Below are positions 1 to 9,553 of a stretch of DNA of 64,000 bases, one piece after another (position 1 is the stretch's first letter; each line of letters begins with the position of its first letter). Position numbers and translations under genes: made by a program. Under the pieces are notes generated by a model. The model saw only the letters and a program-made list of their open reading frames with translations. It did not search any database and was not told the DNA's origin. Source of the DNA: Microbulbifer sp. THAF38 (GTDB lineage Bacteria; Pseudomonadota; Gammaproteobacteria; Pseudomonadales; Cellvibrionaceae); NCBI RefSeq assembly GCF_009363535.1, contig NZ_CP045369.1, forward strand, positions 2,677,001-2,741,000, in the 5' to 3' direction.

Positions 1-366
1 GAAAACCCAGCACTAAGCAAATATTTTTTGAATAAAAATAAAATTTTACAAAAGTATGGCAACTTGTACCAAATGTTAGTAAGGTTTGAATAAGTGCCAA
101 ATAAGTCTTGCTCTTGGTCAATTATCAATGGATGTACTGGCTAAGCTGTATTTTCTGCTCCAGAAGCAGAATCGTTTCTCCGCTCAGAGTGGTGGGATAA
201 CTGGGCATATAGAGCTCTCAATCCCCTTCCCGCCTTCGGCCCTCTGCTCTAAAACGGACACCCCTCACTCCCTCAGAAAATTCACAATGGGAATTTGTAT
301 TCCCAATTTTTCCACACCAAAAAGCTCTTATTTCAAGATCTGCCATGAAGTATAAGGAGAATAAAA
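1..366. other. AT-rich leader region, no convincing gene
   Basis: I see no supportable gene here. The open frame across it has no family resemblance. A short stem-loop (arms 288-294 and 299-305, 4-base loop) followed by T residues lies about 60 bases before the next start codon; it could be a weak terminator for a gene to the left or part of a leader. A good ribosome site (AAGGAG, 354-359) belongs to the gene starting at 367. Confidence 0.5.
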
Positions 367-1239
367 ATGGGACTCTGTATTGATTCAAATAACATCGTCT
401 TTATTACCCAGGTGAGAACGGCGCTTAACACCCTGTTAGGCGGAGTTGGCACTGCTCTTGCCTACACCTCCGAGAAATATCGTACCGGTGGTCGCAATGT
501 GTTACGGGTGAGTGAAGGCGCGGGCATTCTGACCGCTGCTGGTCTCAGGGCCAACAGCACAACACTGGTAAGACGCCTGATTGCCAGCCGCCACGATACA
601 CGAATTACCGAACATCATGCGCTGGGATTCAGGCCCGATAAATGGCTGAAAGACCAGATCTGGAGTGGATTCAAGAGTTATATTCCCTTGATAAGTGCCG
701 ACCAGGGCTTTATGGCGAAAGTGATGAGCACCGGCGCCAGTGGCGTAGTTATGTGGAATAACAATGTTTTTCAAACAGCCAATCTTACCAATAACGGAAC
801 TGTAGTTATGGGCAACTGCCCAAGCTATATTACGCTGGCCCATGAGCTGGTGCACGCCGACCGCTGTAACCGTGGCCTACATCTTTCAGGCGCTACCAAT
901 TCCACCTACCTTGCCGACCAAAGGCAAAATCCCATGAATAGTGTATTCCGTCAGCAAGGTAATGGACTGCTTATGGCCAGGGTTACCAATGGTGGCAACA
1001 ACCTCGTATATAACAATACGACAGTGTCCAATCTCAATAATATGATCACAACCAGAACCGCAGGCTGGATTTGGGTTGGAGGGTCTATGGAGCCGAAAGA
1101 AGAGATAGCCACAGTAGGCCTGAGTGATGACCAGAATAATGTCCCCAATGACCTTTTAGCCATCAATGAGAATATGATACGTGCCGAGCACAATGTTCCC
1201 CGTAGGATGAAGTATGGGCGCATCGGCAACTTGAACTAA
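367..1239 (+). CDS. NleD-like M91 family zinc metallopeptidase, putative secreted effector
   Basis: The 290-residue product carries the zinc motif HELVH at residues 159-163 (His159, Glu160, His163). A second acidic patch, EEIATVGL, starts at about 245, and a conserved-looking tail has an Asn-Glu-Asn followed by a Pro-Arg-Arg segment. This order matches the M91 family, whose known member NleD is a type III effector that cleaves host MAP kinases. There is no signal peptide, as expected for a type III substrate. AAGGAG at 354-359 supports this start. The gene stands alone, before housekeeping genes. Family membership is well supported; delivery and target are inference, helped by the ExsA-, ExoY- and YopT-like genes 7-19 kb away. 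Confidence 0.8.
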   Translation: MGLCIDSNNIVFITQVRTALNTLLGGVGTALAYTSEKYRTGGRNVLRVSEGAGILTAAGLRANSTTLVRRLIASRHDTRITEHHALGFRPDKWLKDQIWSGFKSYIPLISADQGFMAKVMSTGASGVVMWNNNVFQTANLTNNGTVVMGNCPSYITLAHELVHADRCNRGLHLSGATNSTYLADQRQNPMNSVFRQQGNGLLMARVTNGGNNLVYNNTTVSNLNNMITTRTAGWIWVGGSMEPKEEIATVGLSDDQNNVPNDLLAINENMIRAEHNVPRRMKYGRIGNLN

Positions 1240-1511
1240 CCCTGCCGTTAACATTAAAAGAATGGATCAGGCTAGCCCGGCACAAGGATGTGCAAATTTT
1301 TCCAGCTTTCGCTTTTAAACTTCCGCTGAATCAGTCATCCCCACCAAAAAAATCAGAGCGATGGGTTCGCCCTCTTAACTCACTATTGCATAGCATTGCG
1401 AAGGGCCGTTATCATCGGCAACGACTTGAACTGCGCTCTTAGCAAACCCAGTGATCTTTACACCGTTTCCAAGAACTGCATTTATTAGAATTTACTCATT
1501 AGCCGTATATA

Positions 1512-1886
1512 ATGTTTACCTACACACTAATTAAGCATACCCATATCACCGCTGCAGTGCTTAGCATCTCCCTTTTTCTGTTGCGGATGGGAATGGAATT
1601 CTCTGGTAAGACGCATTGGCGAAAGACCTTCCTGCGATGGATGCCTCACGCCAATGATACTCTGCTGTTATCTGCTGCTATAGCTCTGGTTATTATTGGT
1701 AGCTGGAACCCGGCTGTTTTTCACTGGCTCGCAGTGAAGATCGGACTGGTTTTCGGTTATGTGATTGCCGGTTTCTTCGCACTTCGCCAGTCTGCGTCTC
1801 AGCGCACCCGTATGATTGCATCGGTTTTGGCAATAGTACAAGTTGGTTTTATCCTCTATCTAGCAATTCAAAAGCCTGCTCTCTAA
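1512..1886 (+). CDS. SirB2 family membrane protein
   Basis: A 124-residue, very hydrophobic protein with about four membrane spans. It opens with a Lys-His-Thr-His segment and carries a Trp-Met-Pro-His-Ala segment before the second helix, both characteristic of SirB2 (Pfam SirB). The family is widespread in gammaproteobacteria; the name comes from a Salmonella invasion-regulator locus, but the biochemical role is unknown. The ribosome site is weak. It is a single gene convergent with the symporter gene to its right. A 7-bp inverted repeat (1908-1914 and 1931-1937) lies between the two genes but lacks a clear T tract. Confidence 0.82.
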   Translation: MFTYTLIKHTHITAAVLSISLFLLRMGMEFSGKTHWRKTFLRWMPHANDTLLLSAAIALVIIGSWNPAVFHWLAVKIGLVFGYVIAGFFALRQSASQRTRMIASVLAIVQVGFILYLAIQKPAL

Positions 1887-1942
1887 TATTAACTTTTTTT
1901 ATTCAACCTGCCCGTGAGACCAGTACTCTGCGGGCAGTGCAC

Positions 1943-3415
1943 TTAATCTCGATCCCACACTTCGTGGTCTATCCCCTTAATGTCGCATTTCCGGGCATCA
2001 AATATCGGCTCTTTCACCCCCCTGTTAAGTTGTGCCTCATAATCCCCCAATACTTTGAAGGCGACACCGGAAAGCAGGGTAATAGCCAATATATTGGTCG
2101 AAGCCATAAATCCCATAGCGACATCTGCCATCCGCCAAAGCAGGGTGAAATTCTCGGTGCTTCCACTGTAGGAAACCCAGGCTCCAAACAAGATAAACAA
2201 TAAAAAAATTATCCGATAACAAAAGATAGAAACGGGGGTGTGGTAAAGATAAAAAATATTGGTCTCGCCGTAATAGTAGTTACCAATAATCGAGGTAAAG
2301 GCAAAGAACAGCAGTGCAAAGGCCACAAAACCAGTTCCCCAGGAACCCACCTCGCTCGCGAGGGAATCCTGAGCCAGCTTAACCCCCTCCACATTACCCA
2401 CCATATAGACATCAGCAACTAAAATAATCGCCGCGGTACAGGTGCAGATAACAATGGTATCCAAAAAAACTGAGGCCATTTGCACATAGCCCTGCACCAA
2501 AGGATGCTTAACATCTGCTGCCGCGCCAACATTCGGTGAAGACCCAAGCCCAGCTTCATTGGCAAAGAGACCACGCTTAATCCCATTGGACACCACCGCC
2601 CCCAGGGCCCCCGCTCCGGCTTGCTCTAGGCCGAATGCATTTTTCAGGATCGCACCTAGAATCTTGGGCAAATCTCCCAGATTCATCAGTAAAACCACCA
2701 TTGCCACAGTTAAGTAAGCGATGGCCATAAAAGGCACTACCACTCCAGCAAAGCGAGCGATGGAACGGATACCTCCAAATACAATAATGGCCGCGGTTAC
2801 GGCCACTACAACCCCCACCAACATGGGGTTGATTTCCCAGGCGTCATTGAGGGCCGTAGCCATGGTATTCGACTGGATGGAGTTGAAAATAAAGCCGTAG
2901 CACAACAGCAAAAAGAGGGAAAAACTCACCGAGAGCCATTTCCAGTTAGGGCCTAGGCCTTTATTGATGTAGTACGCCGGCCCTCCTCGAAAGGTTCCCG
3001 GCTGCTCCCCTTTCTCTTTGTAAACCTGTGCAAGGGTGTTTTCGACCATACTGGTGGCCATGCCGAGCCAAGCCACCATCCACATCCAAAAAACCGACCC
3101 AGGCCCTCCAGCAGTAATGGCCACAGCAACGCCCGCCAGGCTGCCGGTGCCAATTCGAGCGGCGGCACTGGTGGCAAATGCCTGGAAAGCGGAAATTGAG
3201 CCCGGATGATCTTTGTGGATACCGCGCACCATTACCATGGTCATATGGCCAAAGTGACGGAATTGGATAAAACGGCTGCGGATAGAGAAGTAAAGGCCAA
3301 TGGGCAGCAGCGCTATAATCAGGACACCGAGCCACCACTCCCCTTCAATCCCCCCCCACAAAAGCCGGTTGGCCCAATCAATCGCCCTGATTATTCGGTC
3401 CAACAACTCTTGCAT
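1943..3415 (-). CDS. Sodium:alanine symporter (AGCS family)
   Basis: A 490-residue integral membrane protein with roughly ten or more transmembrane helices. It shows typical AGCS landmarks: an N-terminal Arg-rich RSRFIQFRHF segment, a GTGSLAGVA segment and a GLFANEAGLGSSPN motif around residues 280-295. AGCS proteins import alanine or glycine with Na+ across the inner membrane. The start is supported by GGGAG just upstream. The length is normal for the family. It appears monocistronic; the next minus-strand gene upstream ends 317 bases away, with its own terminator. Confidence 0.93.
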   Translation of the reverse strand: MQELLDRIIRAIDWANRLLWGGIEGEWWLGVLIIALLPIGLYFSIRSRFIQFRHFGHMTMVMVRGIHKDHPGSISAFQAFATSAAARIGTGSLAGVAVAITAGGPGSVFWMWMVAWLGMATSMVENTLAQVYKEKGEQPGTFRGGPAYYINKGLGPNWKWLSVSFSLFLLLCYGFIFNSIQSNTMATALNDAWEINPMLVGVVVAVTAAIIVFGGIRSIARFAGVVVPFMAIAYLTVAMVVLLMNLGDLPKILGAILKNAFGLEQAGAGALGAVVSNGIKRGLFANEAGLGSSPNVGAAADVKHPLVQGYVQMASVFLDTIVICTCTAAIILVADVYMVGNVEGVKLAQDSLASEVGSWGTGFVAFALLFFAFTSIIGNYYYGETNIFYLYHTPVSIFCYRIIFLLFILFGAWVSYSGSTENFTLLWRMADVAMGFMASTNILAITLLSGVAFKVLGDYEAQLNRGVKEPIFDARKCDIKGIDHEVWDRD

Positions 3416-3605
3416 CCACTGCTCCCTGCTTCAGACTGTTTTTTATTGATCGGCCAACGGCTGGAAACGGCTTTTCCCACTAAAGACTAGCAGCCACTGC
3501 CGTGCTAACTGGCGGATAACCATGCAGGCCAAGTACAGACATCGAGGAAAAAAAACGCCTTCTTTGCTAGCACCTGAGAAATCCAGGCAGGCTTAGAAGA
3601 CTAAA

Positions 3606-3636
3606 GAAAAAAAGGCGCTCAAAACTCACTTTGAGC
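3606..3636 (-). terminator. Rho-independent terminator after the BKACE gene
   Basis: Read on the minus strand, a 7-bp stem (GCTCAAA with TTTGAGC, 6-base loop, 3617-3636) is followed by a run of T at 3613-3606. It lies about 100 bases after the BKACE stop codon. The rest of 3416-3732 shows no gene and should hold the symporter promoter. Confidence 0.7.
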
Positions 3637-3732
3637 CCTAGAAAGCGATGGAGAACCGGAAGGAAAACAATTCCCGAGGGATAATTAGGCGACACCGATA
3701 GCGCCGCTCTAATTTGTGTACGGAATAATGCG

Positions 3733-4587
3733 CTAGCAGAAGATTTCCCGCACCCGCTCTGGAGAGACCACCTTGCGGCCACACTCTTCGGCGACCACAG
3801 CCAAAGCCTCAATCAGCTGGCCATTGCCAGAGGCGCGCTCGCCACCGGGCAAATAGAAAGTATCCTCCACCCCAGTGCGTAAATGGCCCCCCAATTCAGC
3901 GGTCTTGCGATGCACCGGCCAGATATCCTCACGCCCAATCACTGTGCTCTGCCACAAGCTGTCCGCATGCATATATTTAGGCAGCAATGCCAACAACTCC
4001 GGATCGGCAGGCATACCGGAAGCCACCCCCATCACCAGGTTGTAGTTGGGCTTATCCACCATCCCTACATCGGCATACATACCTACGGAACGGACGATAC
4101 CCACATCAAAGCACTCGAACTCAGGCCTGGTACCCGTTTCGCGGCAGACCGCCAGCAGCTCCTCTACTTTGTCCACCGGATTATCAAATACCATCGGCGG
4201 CCAGGCCCAGCTGCCGTTGGAGCGGGCTTTCAAGTAATTCAAACTGCCAGCGTTACAGGCGGCGATTTCCGGCTTACCGGCACGCAAGCACTCAAGCGGG
4301 CCGCACTGGTCCCGGCCAATAGTGCCCGTGGAGAAATTTAAAAGTACGCCGGGGCACTTATCACGGATGGCATCGGCTATCTCCAACGCCACTTGCGGGT
4401 CCCAGCTGGGTAGATGCCCCTTGCCCGGCTCCTGAACCCGAAAGTGCACATGCATTACCGAAGCCCCGGCATCAAAGGCCTCGCGAGCCGAGTTTGCCAT
4501 TTCTTCCGGCGTTACCGGAACCGGGTGTTGTTGCGGATTGGTGAGCACCCCGGTTAGGGCGCAGGTGATTACCACTTCATCGGACAT
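3733..4587 (-). CDS. 3-keto-5-aminohexanoate cleavage protein (BKACE, DUF849 family)
   Basis: A 284-residue TIM-barrel enzyme of the beta-keto acid cleavage family. The N-terminal ITCALTG strand and the zinc-binding HVHFR motif at about residues 46-50 are diagnostic, as are the later NFSTGT and DVGIVRSVGMY segments. Family members use Zn2+ to condense a beta-keto acid with acetyl-CoA and release acetoacetate and a new acyl-CoA; the substrate varies between subfamilies and cannot be assigned here. AGGAGA seven bases before the ATG supports the start. The gene is single and is followed by a terminator. A lysine or carnitine catabolic role is possible, but no pathway genes adjoin it. Confidence 0.88.
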   Translation of the reverse strand: MSDEVVITCALTGVLTNPQQHPVPVTPEEMANSAREAFDAGASVMHVHFRVQEPGKGHLPSWDPQVALEIADAIRDKCPGVLLNFSTGTIGRDQCGPLECLRAGKPEIAACNAGSLNYLKARSNGSWAWPPMVFDNPVDKVEELLAVCRETGTRPEFECFDVGIVRSVGMYADVGMVDKPNYNLVMGVASGMPADPELLALLPKYMHADSLWQSTVIGREDIWPVHRKTAELGGHLRTGVEDTFYLPGGERASGNGQLIEALAVVAEECGRKVVSPERVREIFC

Positions 4588-4880
4588 CGCAGGCTCTCCT
4601 GAATTATCTTTATTTGGGCCGCTTTAGATTCGGCGCACTAAGCTTTGCCGAATTCCGCTGATTGCCATGCTCTCAGTATCTGCGCTTCAACCCTGCGCGA
4701 GATACCCAGAGCCGCATCCATACTTTGGGTTTGTTGTGGGGTGGTATCAAACCCCAACACCAAGCGCTTGCTTGGTTCCCTAGAGACTAACATAGGCCTC
4801 TTCCTGTAAAAAGGCACCTTGTGTCGTCAAAACAGGCCCGGCAGAATGCGAAAAAATCTAATTAAGGAAACTGGCAGCCG

Positions 4881-6827
4881 ATGAGTAATAACCCCAAGAC
4901 AATCTCCACCCCTTATGGCAGCTGGAAGTCCGCGATCAACGCAGAACTATTAGTAGAAGGCAGTGTGCGCCTTGCGGAAGCCAGCCTGGTGGATGGGCGT
5001 TACTACTGGCTAGAGTCGCGCCCCTCAGAAAAGGGGCGCAATGTTCTGGTGCAATATTGTCCGCAAAATGGACGGCGCGACCTCACGCCCGCCCCACTGA
5101 GTATTCGCTCTAAGGCGCACGAATACGGCGGTGGTAGCTACCTGGTTCACGGCGACACCCTGTATTTTGTGCTGGCGGAAGATCAGCGTATTTACCGTAT
5201 GGAGATCGGCAGTAACTTGCCCGAAGCCATCACCCCAGTAAACGAATCCCGCTATGCGGATCTGCACCTCGATATAAAAAGAAATCGCCTCATTGGTATT
5301 GAAGAAGACGACAGTGGTCACGCTCAGGGTACGGAGGCACGAGCACGGATTATCTCTATCGACTTGCAGGCGCCTCTGTCTACAGCGCCCAAGGTATTGG
5401 TTGAGGGAGCAGACTTCTACTCAAACCCCACCCTGAACAGCAACGGGGATCAATTGGCTTTCTTACGCTGGCATCACCCCAACCTCCCCTGGGACGGCAC
5501 CGAGCTGTGCCAGGCCAGTTTGAATGAACAGGGAGAAATCACCGAGATTACGCAAGTGGCTGGCGGAGATAACGAATCCATCTTCCAGCCCCAGTGGTCG
5601 CCGCAGGGAGAGCTTTACTATGTCTCCGACCGCAACAACTGGTGGAATTTATATAAGCTGGGACAAGATACGCCTCTGTGGAAAAAGGATGCTGAATTTG
5701 CCACCCCGCAGTGGGTGTTTGGCATGTCCACTTATGGCTTTATCAGTGCCGAGGAAATTCTCTGTACCTACACCGAGAATGGTCTTTGGTACCTAGCCAT
5801 CCTGAATACCCGTACTGGCGAACACCAGCTGATCGAGCACGCCTACTGCGATATCGAGAGTCTGCGCTGTGAAAGTGGCAAAGCGATAATGATCGCCGCC
5901 GCAAGTGACAGCTTCCCTGCAATCGTCTCTTTTAACCAAGCAAGTGAGACGCTTGAGGTTATCGCCAGCAGTAACCACCGTGAATTGCCCGCTGAACTTT
6001 TCTCCCGTGCCCAAGCAATCAATTTCGATGTCAATGGGCGGGAGGTACACGGCTTTTACTATCCACCGCAGAACCCAGACTTCAAGGCACCTGAGGGAGA
6101 AAAACCCCCGCTTATTGTTTTTAGCCACGGCGGTCCTACAGGAGCCACCTCCGCCGGCCTCAATTTGAAAGTACAGTATTGGACCAGCCGAGGCTTCGCC
6201 ATTCTGGATGTGAACTATTCCGGCAGCACTGGTTATGGCCGCAAATACCGCGATCGCCTTACCGATAAGTGGGGCATCTATGATGTGGAAGATGTCTGTG
6301 CCGGTGCCGAATACCTGGTCAATCAGGGCCTGGCAGATCCTGAGCGACTGCTGATCAAAGGTGGCAGCGCAGGCGGTTATACCGTATTAGCGGCGCTGAC
6401 TTTTCACAACACTTTCAAAGCCGGAGCCAGCCATTATGGAATCGGTGAATTGAGTAGCCTCGCCAAAGACACCCACAAGTTTGAATCCCGCTACCTGGAC
6501 AAGCTGGTAGGCCCCTGGCCATCTGCTGAGGAGATCTATCAGCAACGCTCTCCTATTCATCATGTAGAGCAGCTGAACTGCCCGGTGATTTTTTTCCAGG
6601 GCATGGAAGACAAGGTGGTACCACCAAACCAAGCGGAAACCATGGTTAAAGCCCTTAAAGAGCGCAGTATCCCGGTTGCCTATATCACCTTTGCCAATGA
6701 AGGGCACGGCTTCCGCAGTGGAGACAGCATTAAAATGGCCCTGGAGGGAGAACTGGAATTTTACAGCCGTATTTTCGGCTTTCCCCTGGCAGAAACCGGC
6801 CCCGGTATTACCATTGAAAACCTGTAA
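4881..6827 (+). CDS. S9 family peptidase (prolyl oligopeptidase/acylaminoacyl peptidase type)
   Basis: A 648-residue two-domain serine peptidase. The first about 390 residues form WD/beta-propeller-like repeats. The C-terminal third is an alpha/beta hydrolase with the nucleophile motif GGSAGG (Ser496), an acidic residue in GMEDKVVPP and His in EGHGF. The preceding DVNYSGSTGYG segment is typical of dipeptidyl/acylaminoacyl peptidases. It lacks a signal peptide, so a cytoplasmic role in peptide turnover is likely. The divergent BKACE gene lies 293 bases upstream. greB follows after 38 bases, so co-transcription is possible. Confidence 0.92.
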   Translation: MSNNPKTISTPYGSWKSAINAELLVEGSVRLAEASLVDGRYYWLESRPSEKGRNVLVQYCPQNGRRDLTPAPLSIRSKAHEYGGGSYLVHGDTLYFVLAEDQRIYRMEIGSNLPEAITPVNESRYADLHLDIKRNRLIGIEEDDSGHAQGTEARARIISIDLQAPLSTAPKVLVEGADFYSNPTLNSNGDQLAFLRWHHPNLPWDGTELCQASLNEQGEITEITQVAGGDNESIFQPQWSPQGELYYVSDRNNWWNLYKLGQDTPLWKKDAEFATPQWVFGMSTYGFISAEEILCTYTENGLWYLAILNTRTGEHQLIEHAYCDIESLRCESGKAIMIAAASDSFPAIVSFNQASETLEVIASSNHRELPAELFSRAQAINFDVNGREVHGFYYPPQNPDFKAPEGEKPPLIVFSHGGPTGATSAGLNLKVQYWTSRGFAILDVNYSGSTGYGRKYRDRLTDKWGIYDVEDVCAGAEYLVNQGLADPERLLIKGGSAGGYTVLAALTFHNTFKAGASHYGIGELSSLAKDTHKFESRYLDKLVGPWPSAEEIYQQRSPIHHVEQLNCPVIFFQGMEDKVVPPNQAETMVKALKERSIPVAYITFANEGHGFRSGDSIKMALEGELEFYSRIFGFPLAETGPGITIENL

Positions 6828-6865
6828 TCAATCATCCCAGACCTTGAGAGGAAGCCAATAACACC

Positions 6866-7366
6866 ATGGGAAGATGGAGACCGCCGCGCCCGCGCGGCTC
6901 CCGCTATATCACTGCGGAGGGCGCGCGTCGTATGCGCGCCGAAGTAAAGTTCCTTTGGGAGGAAGAGCGCCCCAGAGTCACCCAGGCGGTCAGTGACGCC
7001 GCCAAGCTGGGGGATCGATCAGAAAATGCCGACTATATCTACGGCAAGAAACGCCTGCGGGAAATTGACAGCCGTGTGCGGTTTTTGACCAAGCGCTTGG
7101 AAGAAATCACCGTAGTTGACCAGATCCCGGAAGACCGCGAAAAAGTCTTCTTCGGTGCCTGGGTCACGTTGGAAGATGAAGAAGGGGTAGTCGTAAGCTA
7201 TAGAATCGTTGGGCCAGATGAGTTTGATGTAAAGGCCGGCCTGATTTCCATGGACTCTCCTGTGGCTCGTTCACTGCTAGGGCGCAGGCTTGATGATGAG
7301 ATAGATATTCGTCTGGGAGAAAAGTGGCAGACTTATTTTATTACTGAAATCCGTTACGAGGAGTGA
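6866..7366 (+). CDS. greB: Transcription elongation factor GreB
   Basis: A 166-residue GreA/GreB factor. The N-terminal coiled-coil hairpin (about residues 15-85) carries the acidic tip region LGDRSENADY, and the C-terminal FKBP-like domain ends in the usual ITEIRYE strand. GreB binds the RNA polymerase secondary channel and triggers cleavage of backtracked RNA. The basic N-terminus (MGRWRPPRPRGSRYIT) fits GreB rather than GreA. A diverged copy of this gene's 3' half lies at 19615-19813 in the same direction, so greB marks the left edge of a likely insertion. Confidence 0.95.
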   Translation: MGRWRPPRPRGSRYITAEGARRMRAEVKFLWEEERPRVTQAVSDAAKLGDRSENADYIYGKKRLREIDSRVRFLTKRLEEITVVDQIPEDREKVFFGAWVTLEDEEGVVVSYRIVGPDEFDVKAGLISMDSPVARSLLGRRLDDEIDIRLGEKWQTYFITEIRYEE

Positions 7367-7432
7367 GGGATAGTGGTAAAGCTACGTTGCCAATACAAGT
7401 GGTAGTGCTATCTGACAAAAATCTCTAGAGAC

Positions 7433-7472
7433 TTTGGTTATTTGGTTATTTGGTTATTTGGTTATTTGGTTA
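7433..7472. repeat. Five tandem copies of an 8-bp unit
   Basis: TTTGGTTA is repeated five times without error at 7433-7472, then trails off into TTTATCAC. It lies 67 bases after the greB stop and just before the IS30 remnant, in no gene. Such short perfect repeats gain and lose units easily. I see no gene whose expression it would switch. Confidence 0.95.
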
Positions 7473-7502
7473 TTTATCACTTTACCGTAGCCTGATGTTG
7501 CA

Positions 7503-7676
7503 TTAGAGCATCGCCTCCTCAATAGGTATTTGAGGTAATTTGCCAAACTCCTTTATCCTCGGGAGGAAGTGTTGTAGTGGCACTCTGCGATCAATCAACA
7601 ACTTGGAGGCTCGCCTAACCAGTGTCACCAGATGGCTCTGCGACCCTTAAACTGTAGCGTCTTCCCACCAATTAAG
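7503..7676 (-). pseudogene. IS30-family transposase remnant
   Basis: Read on the minus strand, one frame gives a SHLVTLVRRASKLL segment followed directly by a HFLPR..FGKLPQIPIEEA segment. These match two separate parts of the intact IS30 transposase at 34174-35121 (YLVTLVERVSKLL and RFFPKG..IGKIPKSRIDDA). The catalytic stretch between them, including the second Asp, is deleted. An in-frame TAA also interrupts the upstream WEDATV segment. It is a decayed relative, not a recent copy of the intact element. Confidence 0.75.
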
Positions 7677-7776
7677 CCATCTGATCCAAGAATATATAGC
7701 AAAAGCTATTTCATAATTTAAATCGCATAATAACTACTGATGTTATTTACACTGCAATTCAGTGCGCAAAAAACAT

Positions 7777-8688
7777 TTAAACCCATGAAACACACTCCTT
7801 CCTTACCAGAGAAGGTGAAATACGATATTTTGACTTATATAATTGTGTAAAATACGACTGACTAGAAAAACCACTCTCCAACGCAATATCCACTAACCGT
7901 TTACTTGTAGTGCGCAATTGAACATCCGCGTATCGGAGGCGCCTTTCGTTAACCCATGATTTTGGAGAGCCCCCCCTAAAAACCTGACTAAACATATTCT
8001 TAAATGAAGTCAGGCTCATACCAATCTGCTTAGCGTAATCAGCCAAAGACCAATTTTTAGTAACATTGACTTCCATAAACCTCCTAAAAGCTTCCTGCTC
8101 TGGGTTTACCTGATTAAGCAATTCATTAGCCAGTATCTTCCCATGATCACTATTCAATTTAAGCAGTAATAATTCCTCTAACTTCAGAGCATTTAATCCA
8201 TCATTATCCAACTGACCAAACAATCTAAATGAATCTAACGTTAGCTTTGTCAACTTACAACTTGGGAAAATAATAGGTACTTCACCCCTAGGTTGAACTG
8301 ATTTCATCATATTGGGTGCCTGTTTTTTATGAAGCAAGGCATTATCGTATCTTTCGTAGAATCTAGATAGCATTGCTGCACGAATACCAACACATATTAC
8401 AACTGCATCCTGATCTTTGTGGATATTTCCTAACCGAAAACCTTCATCCGAACTTGATAGCCAAACTTGACCCATTTTCAATTCAAAATTCGATTGGTGA
8501 TTCGTAATATTAGCAGTGCCGGACACCATCATAACTAAATTAACAAAAGGTGAAGATGTCAGAGCAATAGATTTACCGCATGGAATTGAGAATATCTTAA
8601 ACTCAAACAGATCTCCACAATGCTGACACTCGATAACCACTTCTCCATTGGTGATATCATCTTGCCACTTGTAGGAGAGAATATTCAT
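7777..8688 (-). CDS. AraC family activator resembling ExsA/LcrF, T3SS master regulators
   Basis: A 303-residue regulator with an N-terminal cupin-like domain (about 20-190) and a C-terminal double helix-turn-helix AraC domain (about 200-295). The DNA-binding part is strikingly like Pseudomonas ExsA: KLEELLLL, GMSLTSFKNMF, NERRLRYA, and DIALESGFSSQSYFTQ against ExsA DIAMEAGFSSQSYFTQ. ExsA and Yersinia LcrF activate type III secretion and effector genes and are controlled by partner-switching proteins. AAGGG upstream supports the start. No apparatus or ExsC/D/E gene is visible here. It sits inside the greB-bracketed region with ExoY- and YopT-like genes, its plausible targets. Confidence 0.85.
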   Translation of the reverse strand: MNILSYKWQDDITNGEVVIECQHCGDLFEFKIFSIPCGKSIALTSSPFVNLVMMVSGTANITNHQSNFELKMGQVWLSSSDEGFRLGNIHKDQDAVVICVGIRAAMLSRFYERYDNALLHKKQAPNMMKSVQPRGEVPIIFPSCKLTKLTLDSFRLFGQLDNDGLNALKLEELLLLKLNSDHGKILANELLNQVNPEQEAFRRFMEVNVTKNWSLADYAKQIGMSLTSFKNMFSQVFRGGSPKSWVNERRLRYADVQLRTTSKRLVDIALESGFSSQSYFTQLYKSKYRISPSLVRKECVSWV

Positions 8689-9284
8689 TTCTTTTATTAC
8701 CCTTTATAGAATTACTATCCAATATTGAGAGACCGGAAGTTGTTCGCAATATCTTTAACATCATTTAATGCTTTCCCCACAACTTTTAAAATCCATTAAT
8801 AGGTAACTGAATCAACCGGCCAAAACTTTTTGCTTATTATTACTAACTTCTAAGATAGCTCCACCTACTGCACATGACACCAAATAGGTAAACGCCACCT
8901 AAAATTAAAGTCCAGTTTGTTGGTGTTTCAATAAAAATTAATCAAAGGATGAGCGTTATATTTTTTACCTATAAACCACATAACAACAGAATATATTTTA
9001 AACAGAATGCCTTTATTACGGTTTAACTTGGAATACATATACTTAGGTTGAAAAATAAGGCTATCCATTGCCTTACTATTGTCGCTCTGAACTTCATACC
9101 CTCTGTCAACTCAGAATAATGTTATTAAAGCCTATTGCCGTTTGAACCATCGTTTGAACCACCGTTGTAATTGCCAGCTACCCTTACCCTTTCTTCATCA
9201 CCTCGTCAGATTGGTGGTACTCCCGAGGGGCTTGGCCTACTGAGAGCGCTAGAAAACTGTCATTGAGTTGGTACTAAGGTCATA
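8689..9284. other. AT-rich intergenic region, no gene seen
   Basis: About 600 AT-rich bases between the ExsA-like gene and the IS5 remnant. It should hold the promoter of the regulator. The right part (from about 9110) may be decayed IS sequence leading into the transposase fragment at 9285. I found no coding frame I can support. Confidence 0.5.
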
Positions 9285-9553
9285 ATGGATAAAGCTTATG
9301 AAGGAAATGACATACGGCAACTGGGGCTGAATCTAGGCATGATTCCGGTGGTTCCTCCTAAGGTTAACCGCTTGAGGCCGTGGGTGTATGATCGGGAGGT
9401 GTACAAGACGCAGAATGAGGCGGAGTGCTTATTTCGCCGATTAAAAGGAATCCGTAGAACTTCCATCGCTTTGTTAAATTGGATTTGACTTTTATATTAT
9501 TTCGTAGCTTTTCACATATTGCAGGCAGATTTATTAGTGTAGACAGGCCCTAG
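9285..9553 (+). pseudogene. IS5-family transposase fragment, frameshifted
   Basis: The frame from 9285 encodes DKAYEGNDIRQ, VVPPKVNRLRPW, YDREVYKTQNEAECLFRRLK, the C-terminal catalytic region of IS5-group transposases, including the final Glu of the DDE triad in QNEAE. The frame ends early at 9488. The expected tail (RFVKLDLTFILF..FSHIAGRF) continues in a neighbouring frame to a stop at 9551-9553, so one indel has occurred. The N-terminal half is absent. It is a dead remnant marking past IS activity. Confidence 0.85.

Noticed and set aside
86..355. 89-residue frame before the M91 peptidase gene
   Set aside because: No ribosome site, no family pattern, low-complexity composition; overlaps a stem-loop.
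502..855. Minus-strand frame inside the M91 gene
   Set aside because: Antisense shadow of a gene with clear family motifs.
1908..1937. Inverted repeat between SirB2 and symporter genes as terminator
   Set aside because: Stem is only 7 bp with a 16-base loop and no T tract on either strand.
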